Assembly: GCA_030600135.1 (NCBI GenBank)
Contig: JAUVMS010000175.1
Coordinates: 1 to 7,017, forward strand
DNA from: Hyphomicrobiales bacterium
Lineage (GTDB): Bacteria; Pseudomonadota; Alphaproteobacteria; Rhizobiales; JAUVMS01
Length of the DNA stretch: 7,017 nt
Direction: 5' to 3'
The notes beneath the pieces are model-generated. The model made no database searches. It saw nothing but the letters and a program-made list of their open reading frames with translations, and was not told where the DNA came from. Of the stretch, positions 1 through 6,007 are shown piece after piece. The first letter of the stretch is position 1; every line of letters starts with the position of its first letter. Position numbers and translations under genes: made by a program.

Positions 1-11
1 GAAAGTTGATC

Positions 12-149
12 ATGCGAACTTCTGCACTTGCTCAAACAAAATGGGGGTCGTTTGCCTCTATTGGTCTCCGCACTGTGTGGACCATAGGCCTGGTTGTTAG
101 CTTGATCGGTTTGATGGTCACCTTTGTGGGCACGGCGCAGGCGCAGATA
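12..149 (+). other. Predicted signal peptide of the MscS-family channel
   Basis: The first 46 codons from the ATG at 12 encode a short basic segment (K and R residues), a hydrophobic core dominated by L, V, I and G, and a T-A-Q-A-Q end that fits a signal-peptidase I site. This supports the ATG at 12 as start and places the following acidic/helical segment in the periplasm. The segment could instead act as an uncleaved first membrane anchor. Confidence 0.6.
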
Positions 150-2339
150 CCGATGACAAGCACGACATCGAAATCCGAACTCGAAAAGATCATCAGCGAG
201 GCGCACGAAAAGGGCGTCCGGGTGATTGTCGTCGATCCGGGGAACAAAGCAGGCGTGGGCGAGGCACAGCCCGAAACCTCAGTGTTCGCCGAATTCGAGG
301 ACGATGTCGTCGAGGCGCGCACGAGATTGAAAGAGATTTTGGCGGCCGCACCGCTGATTCTGCAGGAAACGCAGAAGGTCGTCGCGGAGAAGTCGAATAG
401 GGGTGCTCTATGGCCGTTGCGCGTGATCTTTTTGACAGCCGTATTTCTTGCGATCGGTTGGGCCGTCGAGCACTTCTATCGGACCTGGGCACGAAAGCAC
501 TTCACCGACCCGTTCAATCCTGAGCCTAAGAGCGAAGCGGAGAAAATTGCCTTCCTATTCACGCGCGGCAGTCTCGAACTCGTTGGCCTCGTTGTTCAGG
601 TTGCGATCGCCGGGTTGCTGGTCATCATTTTCGACGGCGGCGTTCCCCATTTGCGGCAACTGGCGTTCTTGGTGATCTTGGCGGTTGCCTGCCTACGCTT
701 CATCATTATCTGCATGAGAAACATGCTGGCGCCGGAGACGCCAGGACATCGCATTTTAAATATTGATGATGCAGGTGCGCAGTCGATGGTGCGTGATGCA
801 ACCATTGTGCTCATTCCCATCATCGCGATGGGGGCACTTTGCCAATGGATGGATTTGCTCGGTATCGACCGACGTCTGCACGTCTTGGAGAACCTCGTAG
901 CGATGAGTATTTCGATCCTGTTGGCCTGCACTTACATGTTGAGGCATCGGGCAACGGTTGCCAACATGATCATAGGCGCAGACGACAGCCGTCCAAGGTC
1001 GTTTGGGCTGCAGATGCTGGCGCGGCTTTGGCACGTCATGGTCATCATCTATTTGGCTCTCGCGTGGATGGTCATGTCGACCAGGATGCTGCTGGATCAG
1101 CCCAACGCTGTCGGTTTGGGTGTCATGCCGTTGCTTGTCGTGCTCGCCGGCATTGCGCTCTACGGTGCGGGACTGCTCATCATTGAGTGGTCCTTCGGTC
1201 CCGATCATCGCGAGAGTGCGGATGAAGTTGCCGCCCAGTTCGCTACGCCTGTCGACGAAGAAGGCGAAGCCGACAAGGATACGGGCGCGATCGAGAAGCT
1301 GCCGACGTTTCGTGATGTGGCGAAGAATGTTGCCGCCATCGTGGCGACGCTTATTACCGCGTGGGTGATCCTCGAGCTTTGGGGGTTTGATCTCAGTCGC
1401 CGAGATGGGCCGTTGGCGGCCATATGGGATATCTTGTTGGTAGGCTTTCTTGCCTGTCTGGGCTGGAGCGCGACGCGGGTCTGGTTTGACCGTAAGATTG
1501 CCGAGGAGGGGACTGGTGGTGTGGTCATGTCCGATGAAGGCGGCGGCGGGGAGGGTTCCAGGCTCGGAACGCTGCTGCCGCTCTTTCGCAACTTCCTGCT
1601 CATTTTGGTTGCAACCATCGCCGGCATGATCATCTTGTCCGAGATTGGCGTGAACACCGGTCCGCTGTTTGCCGGTGCAGGCATCGTAGGTGTGGCCATC
1701 GGGTTCGGGGCGCAGACGCTGGTGCGGGACATATTATCGGGTGCGTTCTTCTTGATGGACGACGCCTTTCGCAAGGGTGAATATATCGACCTTGGCAATG
1801 TCAAAGGCATAGTGGAAAATATCTCCATCCGATCGATGCAACTGCGCCACCACCGCGGGCCGCTAAACACCGTGCCATTCGGGGAGATCAAATACCTCAC
1901 CAACTTTTCGCGTGATTGGGTGATCATGAAGTTACCGCTTCGCGTCACCTATGACACCGATATCGAAAAGGTGCGCAAACTCATTAAGAAACTCGGCCAA
2001 GAAATGCTTGAAGACCCCAACGTGGGGGGCAATTTCATGCAGCCGGTGAAGTCGCAGGGTGTCGTTCAGATGGACGATTCGGCGATGATTATCCGGGTGA
2101 AATTCATGACCAAGCCGGGCGACCAGTGGGTCATCCGAAAAATGGTCTACGCCAAAATCCGTGAGTTGTTTGAGAAAGAAGGCATCAAGTTCGCCCATCG
2201 CGAAGTGACCGTACGCGTTGCCGATGCCGAAGAGGGTCAGACCCATTCGCCGGAGTTCAAGCAGGCGGTTGCTGGCGCCGCGCATATGGCACTGCAAGAC
2301 GAGACCGACAAACCGAAGGTGGCGGCCGACGATCGATGA
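12..2339 (+). CDS. MscS-family mechanosensitive ion channel with long multi-spanning N-terminal part
   Basis: Inner-membrane channel predicted to open under membrane tension and release small solutes during hypo-osmotic shock. The ATG at 12 gives 775 aa. An in-frame TTG at 6 is possible, but the ATG gives a clean signal peptide: basic n-region, hydrophobic core near residues 22-40, and an A-Q-A cleavage-type site followed by Q near 45-46. A periplasmic stretch with an amphipathic helix follows (to about 130), then roughly ten hydrophobic segments between about 137 and 575. The MscS core begins near residue 520. Its pore helix is rich in Gly and Ala (GAGIVGVAIGFGAQTLV, from about 555) and leads into RDILSGAFFLMDD, the beta-domain signature (KGEYIDLG..KGIVENISIRSMQLR), and a C-terminal alpha/beta domain. 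The protein is much longer than E. coli MscS (286 aa) and closer to YbiO-type large homologues. An Asp/Glu-rich loop near 400-430 separates membrane blocks. No stop codon lies upstream in frame within the window, so a start left of the window cannot be excluded. The family is certain; the exact subfamily is not. Confidence 0.93.
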   Translation: MRTSALAQTKWGSFASIGLRTVWTIGLVVSLIGLMVTFVGTAQAQIPMTSTTSKSELEKIISEAHEKGVRVIVVDPGNKAGVGEAQPETSVFAEFEDDVVEARTRLKEILAAAPLILQETQKVVAEKSNRGALWPLRVIFLTAVFLAIGWAVEHFYRTWARKHFTDPFNPEPKSEAEKIAFLFTRGSLELVGLVVQVAIAGLLVIIFDGGVPHLRQLAFLVILAVACLRFIIICMRNMLAPETPGHRILNIDDAGAQSMVRDATIVLIPIIAMGALCQWMDLLGIDRRLHVLENLVAMSISILLACTYMLRHRATVANMIIGADDSRPRSFGLQMLARLWHVMVIIYLALAWMVMSTRMLLDQPNAVGLGVMPLLVVLAGIALYGAGLLIIEWSFGPDHRESADEVAAQFATPVDEEGEADKDTGAIEKLPTFRDVAKNVAAIVATLITAWVILELWGFDLSRRDGPLAAIWDILLVGFLACLGWSATRVWFDRKIAEEGTGGVVMSDEGGGGEGSRLGTLLPLFRNFLLILVATIAGMIILSEIGVNTGPLFAGAGIVGVAIGFGAQTLVRDILSGAFFLMDDAFRKGEYIDLGNVKGIVENISIRSMQLRHHRGPLNTVPFGEIKYLTNFSRDWVIMKLPLRVTYDTDIEKVRKLIKKLGQEMLEDPNVGGNFMQPVKSQGVVQMDDSAMIIRVKFMTKPGDQWVIRKMVYAKIRELFEKEGIKFAHREVTVRVADAEEGQTHSPEFKQAVAGAAHMALQDETDKPKVAADDR

Positions 2340-2375
2340 CGGTGGAGTTGCGTCCCCGAATTGGCCTATCGCTGG
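2340..2375. other. Convergent 36-base gap between channel and regulator genes
   Basis: The channel gene (+) and the regulator gene (-) end facing each other with 36 bases between their stop codons. I see no GC-rich hairpin followed by a T-run on either strand, so the two transcripts probably overlap at their 3' ends or stop inside the neighbouring gene. Confidence 0.4.
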
Positions 2376-3362
2376 CTAAGTCTCGTGGCGCCGAGCGGCA
2401 TTGCGTACCTCGGTCGGGTTTTGGCTAAAGCGAGCGCGATAGGCGCGGGCAAAGGCGGAGGCCGAGCCGAAGCCGCAGGCATCGGCGATGGCCGAAACCT
2501 GCATCGCGCTTTGCTGCAACATGCGGCGCGCCACATCAAGCCTGAGATCGAGATAATAACCCAGCGGCGTTGTGCCGAGATGGTCGTGAAACTGCTGCTG
2601 CAAGGTGCGTGGCGAGAGGCCGACGTGCTTGGCAAGCGCGGCGATCGCCAGAGGACTGGCAATGCGCTCCTCCATCAAACGAATGGCTTTGGCTAATTGT
2701 GGCTGTGTGGCAGCAAGACGGCCAACCGACATGATGCTTTGCGGCGCGGTGGCCGGGCGCTGGTGATCGTAGATAAAGGCATTAGCCACCTGGTTGGCCA
2801 GGTTGAGCCCGTGATGGGCGGCGATCAGGTCAAGCATCATGTCGAGCGCTGGTGTTGCACCACCGGTCGTAAAGCGGGCACCGTCGACGACGTAGCGGTC
2901 AGGTAGAACCTCGATTTTGGGGAAGGCGGCGGCGAAGACCTCGAGATCCTCCCAATGGGTCGTGGCGCGCTTGCCGTCCAGGAGGCCGGCGAGGGCGAGT
3001 GTCCAACTGCCGGCGTCGAGACCGCCAATGGCCGTGCCCCGCCGTGCTGCACGACGGAGCCTGGCGAGCACGCACCTCGAGTGGTCGTGCACGTTGAAGG
3101 ATGCGACGATCATCAATGCATCACGCGCCTCGTCCGGTTCGAAGCGCGCGTGCGCGGGGATGGTGATGCCGCTTGACGAGCGTACAGGTTCACCGTCGTG
3201 CGATAGCAGCCGCCAGCGATAAAGCTCCTGGTTCGCAGAGCGGTTAGCGGCGCGCAATGGCTCCATCGTCGTGGCAAGTCCCATCAGTGTGAATTCGGGA
3301 AGCACGAGGAGATCGAAGTTGAACGGGGCGACGTCCGTGCGAGGCTTAAAGAAATCCGACAT
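2376..3362 (-). CDS. cdhR: GlxA/CdhR-type transcriptional regulator (GATase1-like domain plus AraC HTH)
   Basis: Transcriptional regulator of 328 aa. Residues about 15-190 form a DJ-1/PfpI (GATase1-like) sensor domain with the family signature GGLDAGSW (113-120) and AGLLDGKRATTHWEDLEVF (125-143). The nucleophile-elbow position that carries Cys in enzymatic relatives is Asp116, so this is a non-catalytic ligand-binding fold, as in the GbdR/CdhR/ArgR group. Residues about 225-325 form the AraC/XylS DNA-binding domain with two helix-turn-helix units: IAALAKHVGLSPRTLQQQF (240-258) and VSAIADACGFGSASAFARAYRARF (289-312), ending in the typical NPTEVR. It is transcribed away from the carnitine genes across a 96-base shared region. 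In Pseudomonas aeruginosa the regulator CdhR sits divergently from the carnitine dehydrogenase operon and activates it, so the same role is inferred here; the symbol rests on family plus context. No good Shine-Dalgarno precedes the ATG at 3362, but the family N-terminus (hydrophobic strand FDLLVLPEFTLMG at 16-28) requires a start close to it. Confidence 0.9.
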   Translation of the reverse strand: MSDFFKPRTDVAPFNFDLLVLPEFTLMGLATTMEPLRAANRSANQELYRWRLLSHDGEPVRSSSGITIPAHARFEPDEARDALMIVASFNVHDHSRCVLARLRRAARRGTAIGGLDAGSWTLALAGLLDGKRATTHWEDLEVFAAAFPKIEVLPDRYVVDGARFTTGGATPALDMMLDLIAAHHGLNLANQVANAFIYDHQRPATAPQSIMSVGRLAATQPQLAKAIRLMEERIASPLAIAALAKHVGLSPRTLQQQFHDHLGTTPLGYYLDLRLDVARRMLQQSAMQVSAIADACGFGSASAFARAYRARFSQNPTEVRNAARRHET

Positions 3363-3458
3363 TGAATTGCGTAAATCGTATAATTAATCTCGGAAATTGT
3401 ATCGCATGACGGCGCGTTCAAAGCTAGCCTTCAATGTCATTCTTCGAGGAGTTGCGCC
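3363..3458. promoter_or_regulatory. Divergent regulatory region between the regulator and the carnitine genes
   Basis: This 96-base region lies between two divergent start codons and is clearly more AT-rich in its left half (3363-3403) than the flanking genes. It holds a perfect TATAAT (3379-3384) suitable as a rightward -10, with a weak -35 candidate CCGACA (3356-3361) at 17 bases. An imperfect inverted repeat, TATAATT (3379-3385) and AATTGTA (3395-3401), matches at 6 of 7 positions around a 9-base spacer. AATTG occurs at 3365-3369 and again at 3395-3399, exactly 30 bases apart. Any of these could be an operator for the adjacent AraC-type regulator. Location between the genes is solid; the individual elements are inspection-level predictions. 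Confidence 0.55.
3447..3451 (+). promoter_or_regulatory. Ribosome binding site of the BKACE gene
   Basis: AGGAG lies seven bases before the ATG at 3459, an ideal Shine-Dalgarno and spacing. It fixes this start over the other-frame ATG at 3434, and the resulting N-terminus (MNWDVFITCAVTG) matches the family start. Confidence 0.8.
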
Positions 3459-4352
3459 ATGAACTGGGATGTCTTCATTACTTGCGCGGTGACAGGCTCG
3501 GGCGACACGGCGGGCAAGAGCGATCATGTGCCGGTGACACCGACAGAGATCGCCGATGCCGCGATCGAGGCTGCCAAAGCTGGCGCCGCCATCGCGCACT
3601 GTCATGTTCGCGATCCGGAGACCGGTGCGCCGTCGCGCGATCCTGCCCTGTTTCGCGAGGTGGTCGAGCGCATCAGGCAGGCCGATACCGACGTCGTGAT
3701 CAACCTGACGGCTGGCATGGGGGGTGACTTGGTGGTCGGCGGTGCCGAGACGCCCTTGCCGCTCAGCGAATTCGGGACCGATTTGGCAGGCGCAACGGAA
3801 CGCCTGACCCATGTTCGCGACCTTTTGCCGGAGATTTGCACGCTCGATTGCGGCACCATGAATTTCGGCGAGGGCGACTATGTGATGACCAATACGCCCG
3901 CCATGTTGCGCGAGATGGCCGGGCAGATTACGGCGCTCGGCGTGCGGCCCGAGATCGAGGTGTTCGATACCGGACATCTGTGGTTCGCCAAGAAGCTGGT
4001 CGAGGAAGGCCTTATCCAGGATCCGGTGCTGGTACAGCTCTGCATGGGCGTTCCCTGGGGCGCGCCCGACGATCTCAATACGCTCATGGCGATGGTCAAC
4101 AATGTGCCCGCGGGATGGATTTATTCGGCCTTTTCCATTGGCCGCATGGAACTGCCGTATGCGGCGGCAGCGGCCCTGACGGGAGGCAATGTGCGCGTCG
4201 GCCTGGAGGACAACATTTATCTCGAGCGCGGTGTTAAGGCGAGCAACGGCGACCTTGTCGAGCGTGCCGTAACGATCCTCGAGGCGATGAACGTGAAGAT
4301 ACTCGGCCCGGCCGAAGTGCGCGACAAACTGAAGTTGACCAAGCGTGGCTAA
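3459..4352 (+). CDS. cdhC: DUF849/BKACE enzyme, probable 3-dehydrocarnitine:acetyl-CoA cleavage enzyme (betainyl-CoA forming)
   Basis: A 297-aa TIM-barrel, Zn-dependent beta-keto acid cleavage enzyme. Proposed reaction: 3-dehydrocarnitine + acetyl-CoA -> betainyl-CoA + acetoacetate, in the cytoplasm, the second step of L-carnitine breakdown. Family marks visible: N-terminal ITCAVTGSGDT (7-17), zinc-ligand pair H47 and H49 in HCHVRDPETG, NLTAGMGG (82-89), LDCGTMNFG (129-137), EIEVFDTGHL (165-174), and the C-terminal VRVGLEDNIYL, where E250 should be the third zinc ligand, D251 its neighbour and R246 the CoA/substrate-site Arg, by analogy with characterised 3-keto-5-aminohexanoate cleavage enzyme. 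Length is normal for the family. BKACE enzymes differ in substrate, and sequence alone does not settle it; the carnitine dehydrogenase fusion 108 bases downstream and the CdhR-like regulator point strongly to dehydrocarnitine. The symbol follows the Pseudomonas cdhC naming and is context-based. Confidence 0.9.
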   Translation: MNWDVFITCAVTGSGDTAGKSDHVPVTPTEIADAAIEAAKAGAAIAHCHVRDPETGAPSRDPALFREVVERIRQADTDVVINLTAGMGGDLVVGGAETPLPLSEFGTDLAGATERLTHVRDLLPEICTLDCGTMNFGEGDYVMTNTPAMLREMAGQITALGVRPEIEVFDTGHLWFAKKLVEEGLIQDPVLVQLCMGVPWGAPDDLNTLMAMVNNVPAGWIYSAFSIGRMELPYAAAAALTGGNVRVGLEDNIYLERGVKASNGDLVERAVTILEAMNVKILGPAEVRDKLKLTKRG

Positions 4353-4460
4353 ATGACGTGCGGCGAGGTGCCGGACCGAGGCATTGCCGCGAACCGACGA
4401 TTGTAATGCGAGCGGTGTAGTGTGCTCGGTGAGCAGCGCGCGACGAGGAAGTGAGCGGAC
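4353..4460 (+). other. 108-base intra-operon gap
   Basis: This non-coding spacer lies between two genes of one pathway and is longer than expected for tight co-translation. It contains a 5-bp hairpin, TGCTC-GGT-GAGCA (4423-4435), just before the next ribosome binding site. A longer, looser pairing is also possible: GCGGCGA (4360-4366) with TTGCCGC (4384-4390), including one G-U pair and a 17-base loop. Neither is followed by a T-run, so a classical terminator is unlikely. A 17-codon ATG reading frame begins directly after the upstream stop but has no support as a gene. Confidence 0.35.
4445..4450 (+). promoter_or_regulatory. Ribosome binding site of the carnitine dehydrogenase-thioesterase gene
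   Basis: GAGGAA sits ten bases before the ATG at 4461. The predicted start places the NAD-binding GGGVIG motif at residues 11-16, as usual for 3-hydroxyacyl-CoA dehydrogenase-type proteins, which supports this start. Confidence 0.7.
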
Positions 4461-5951
4461 ATGACCAACATTGCCAAGATGGCCTGTGTGGGCGGCGGTG
4501 TTATCGGAGCCGGGTGGGCGGCCCGCTTTGCGAGCAACGGCATTGATGTTGCGATTTTTGATCCGGATCCGCAGGCCGATCGCAAGGTTCGCGAAGTGCT
4601 GGCAAACGCCGAAAGGGCACAGCGCAAACTGACTTTGGCACCTGGTATGGGCCAGGGATCGGTCACGGTCACGGCCGACTTGGCCGAGGCACTCGACGGT
4701 GCGCAGTTCGTGCAGGAAAGCGTGCCGGAGCGCGAGGACCTCAAGCGTCGGACCTATGGCGACATCGAGCGTCATATCGGCGACGACGTGCTGATCTGTT
4801 CATCGACGTCCGGTCTGCGACCGAGCGATCTGCAGGCGGACATGACACGTCCGGAGCGCCTATTGGTCGGCCATCCATTCAACCCGGTCTACCTGCTGCC
4901 GTTGGTCGAGTTGGTTGGTGGCGACAAAACGGCGCCAGGTTCCATCGATCGTGCCAGGGAGATTTATGCGTCACTCGGCATGCACCCGCTTCATGTACGC
5001 AAGGAGATCGAGGCCTTTGTCGCCGACCGATTGCAAGAAGCGCTGTGGCGCGAGGCACTTTGGCTGGTGCACGACGATGTGGCGACGACAAGCGAAATTG
5101 ACGATGCCGTGCGTTATGGCTGTGGGTTGCGCTGGGCGCAGATGGGAACGTTTCAGACCTTTTGGCTGGCTGGCGGAGAAGGTGGCATGCGCCACATGCT
5201 GGCGCAGTTCGGACCGGCGCTCAAATGGCCTTGGACGAAGCTCATGGACGTGCCGGAGCTGACGGACGCGTTCGTTGAAAAGATTGCCAGCCAATGTGAC
5301 GCCCAGGCCGCCGGCGCGAGCCCGCGAGAGATGGAGCGCGTACGGGACGATTGTCTCGTGGCGATCATGCAGGCCCTGAAAACGCAGGAGTGGGGCGCAG
5401 GCGAAACGCTGCGTGCCTATGATCAACGGCTCTACGAGCGCGCCCATTCGGCAAATGTCGCGGTGGAGCGGGACTTCTCAAAACCCATTCGCATGCATGA
5501 AACGATCGTCCAGCCCGACTGGACGGACTACAACAACCACATGAACGAGGCGCGCTATCTGCAAGTGTTCTGCGATTCAACAGATGCATTCCTGCCGATG
5601 ATCGGCGTCGACCAGGACTATGTGGCAGGCGGCAATAGCTACTACACCGTCGAAACCCACATCAGGCATTTGCAGGAAGTGGCGGGCCTCGAACCGCTCT
5701 ACGTCATGAGCCAGCTTGTCGGCTATGACGAGAAACGCATCCACATGTTCCAGTGGATCCATCATGGGCGAACGAACGAGGTATTGGCAACGGGTGAGCA
5801 GATGTTTCTGCATGTCGATGCCAAGGCATCAAGGGCGTGTTCGGCCAGGCCCGAAGTGCTGGGCAAGCTCGGTGAGATCTGGCAAGGGCATCAGCATTTG
5901 GAGAGGCCGGAGGGCGCGGGACGCTCGATCGGCATCAAACCCAAAACTTAG
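4461..5951 (+). CDS. lcdH: Bifunctional L-carnitine dehydrogenase / betainyl-CoA thioesterase fusion
   Basis: A cytoplasmic 496-aa fusion catalysing two non-consecutive steps of carnitine breakdown. Residues 1 to about 320 form a 3-hydroxyacyl-CoA dehydrogenase-like L-carnitine dehydrogenase (L-carnitine + NAD+ -> 3-dehydrocarnitine + NADH). This part shows the Rossmann glycines in GGGVIGAGW (11-19), D34 ending beta-2 (favours NAD+ over NADP+), ESVPER (86-91), SSTSG (114-118), and the His-Glu catalytic pair H138 (GHPFNP) and E150 (LVELVGG). The helical C-terminal dehydrogenase domain follows. After a linker near 320-340 comes a hotdog thioesterase (about 340-475) with the 4HBT-type signature DWTDYNNHMNEARYL (353-367; likely catalytic D356) that should hydrolyse betainyl-CoA to glycine betaine and CoA. 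In Pseudomonas the two activities are separate genes (cdhA, cdhB); in Sinorhizobium meliloti they are fused as here. Both active sites look intact. The gene lies between the BKACE gene, which supplies the thioesterase substrate, and an acyl-CoA dehydrogenase gene. Confidence 0.92.
   Translation: MTNIAKMACVGGGVIGAGWAARFASNGIDVAIFDPDPQADRKVREVLANAERAQRKLTLAPGMGQGSVTVTADLAEALDGAQFVQESVPEREDLKRRTYGDIERHIGDDVLICSSTSGLRPSDLQADMTRPERLLVGHPFNPVYLLPLVELVGGDKTAPGSIDRAREIYASLGMHPLHVRKEIEAFVADRLQEALWREALWLVHDDVATTSEIDDAVRYGCGLRWAQMGTFQTFWLAGGEGGMRHMLAQFGPALKWPWTKLMDVPELTDAFVEKIASQCDAQAAGASPREMERVRDDCLVAIMQALKTQEWGAGETLRAYDQRLYERAHSANVAVERDFSKPIRMHETIVQPDWTDYNNHMNEARYLQVFCDSTDAFLPMIGVDQDYVAGGNSYYTVETHIRHLQEVAGLEPLYVMSQLVGYDEKRIHMFQWIHHGRTNEVLATGEQMFLHVDAKASRACSARPEVLGKLGEIWQGHQHLERPEGAGRSIGIKPKT
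5481..5885 (+). other. Hotdog (4HBT) thioesterase domain of the fusion
   Basis: This part of the fusion gene (about residues 341-475) encodes a complete hotdog thioesterase. It opens with a beta strand (IRMHETIVQPDWTD), then the active-site turn with Asp356 and N358-N359-H360-M361-N362, the hotdog helix (EARYLQVFCDSTDAFL), and strands with VETHIRHLQEV, LYVMSQLVGYDEKRIHMFQWI and ATGEQMFLHVD. The boundaries are estimated by eye. Confidence 0.75.
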
Positions 5952-5993
5952 GGCCGGATGTGCGTTGACGAAATAGAGGCTGCGAACTGGTGT

Positions 5994-6000
5994 GAGGGAG
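5994..6000 (+). promoter_or_regulatory. Ribosome binding site of the acyl-CoA dehydrogenase gene
   Basis: GAGGGAG ends seven bases before the ATG at 6008. It fixes the start, whose product begins MQFGLSDEQQMIVDTVRSFV, the standard acyl-CoA dehydrogenase N-terminus. The 56-base gap from the preceding stop shows no terminator, consistent with one transcript. Confidence 0.75.
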
Positions 6001-6007
6001 ATCGGCC

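Noticed and set aside
1205..1948. A 247-codon minus-strand open frame inside the channel gene
   Set aside because: It is Ser/Pro/Thr-rich low-complexity translation opposite the conserved MscS core; no domain is seen.
3417..3434. Repeated TTCAA (3417-3421 and 3430-3434) around a GCTAGC-centred near-palindrome
   Set aside because: Five-base repeats are expected by chance in 96 bases and the palindrome is mostly the 6-base core; not enough for an operator call.
4353..4406. A 17-codon ATG frame starting immediately after the BKACE stop codon
   Set aside because: It has no recognisable product and no dedicated ribosome binding site, and is short enough to occur by chance.
3384..4775. A 463-codon open frame on the minus strand covering the whole BKACE gene and the start of the next gene
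   Set aside because: It lies antisense to two genes with clear families and motifs. Its translation is rich in H, R and A with no recognisable domain, as expected from the opposite strand of GC-rich coding DNA.
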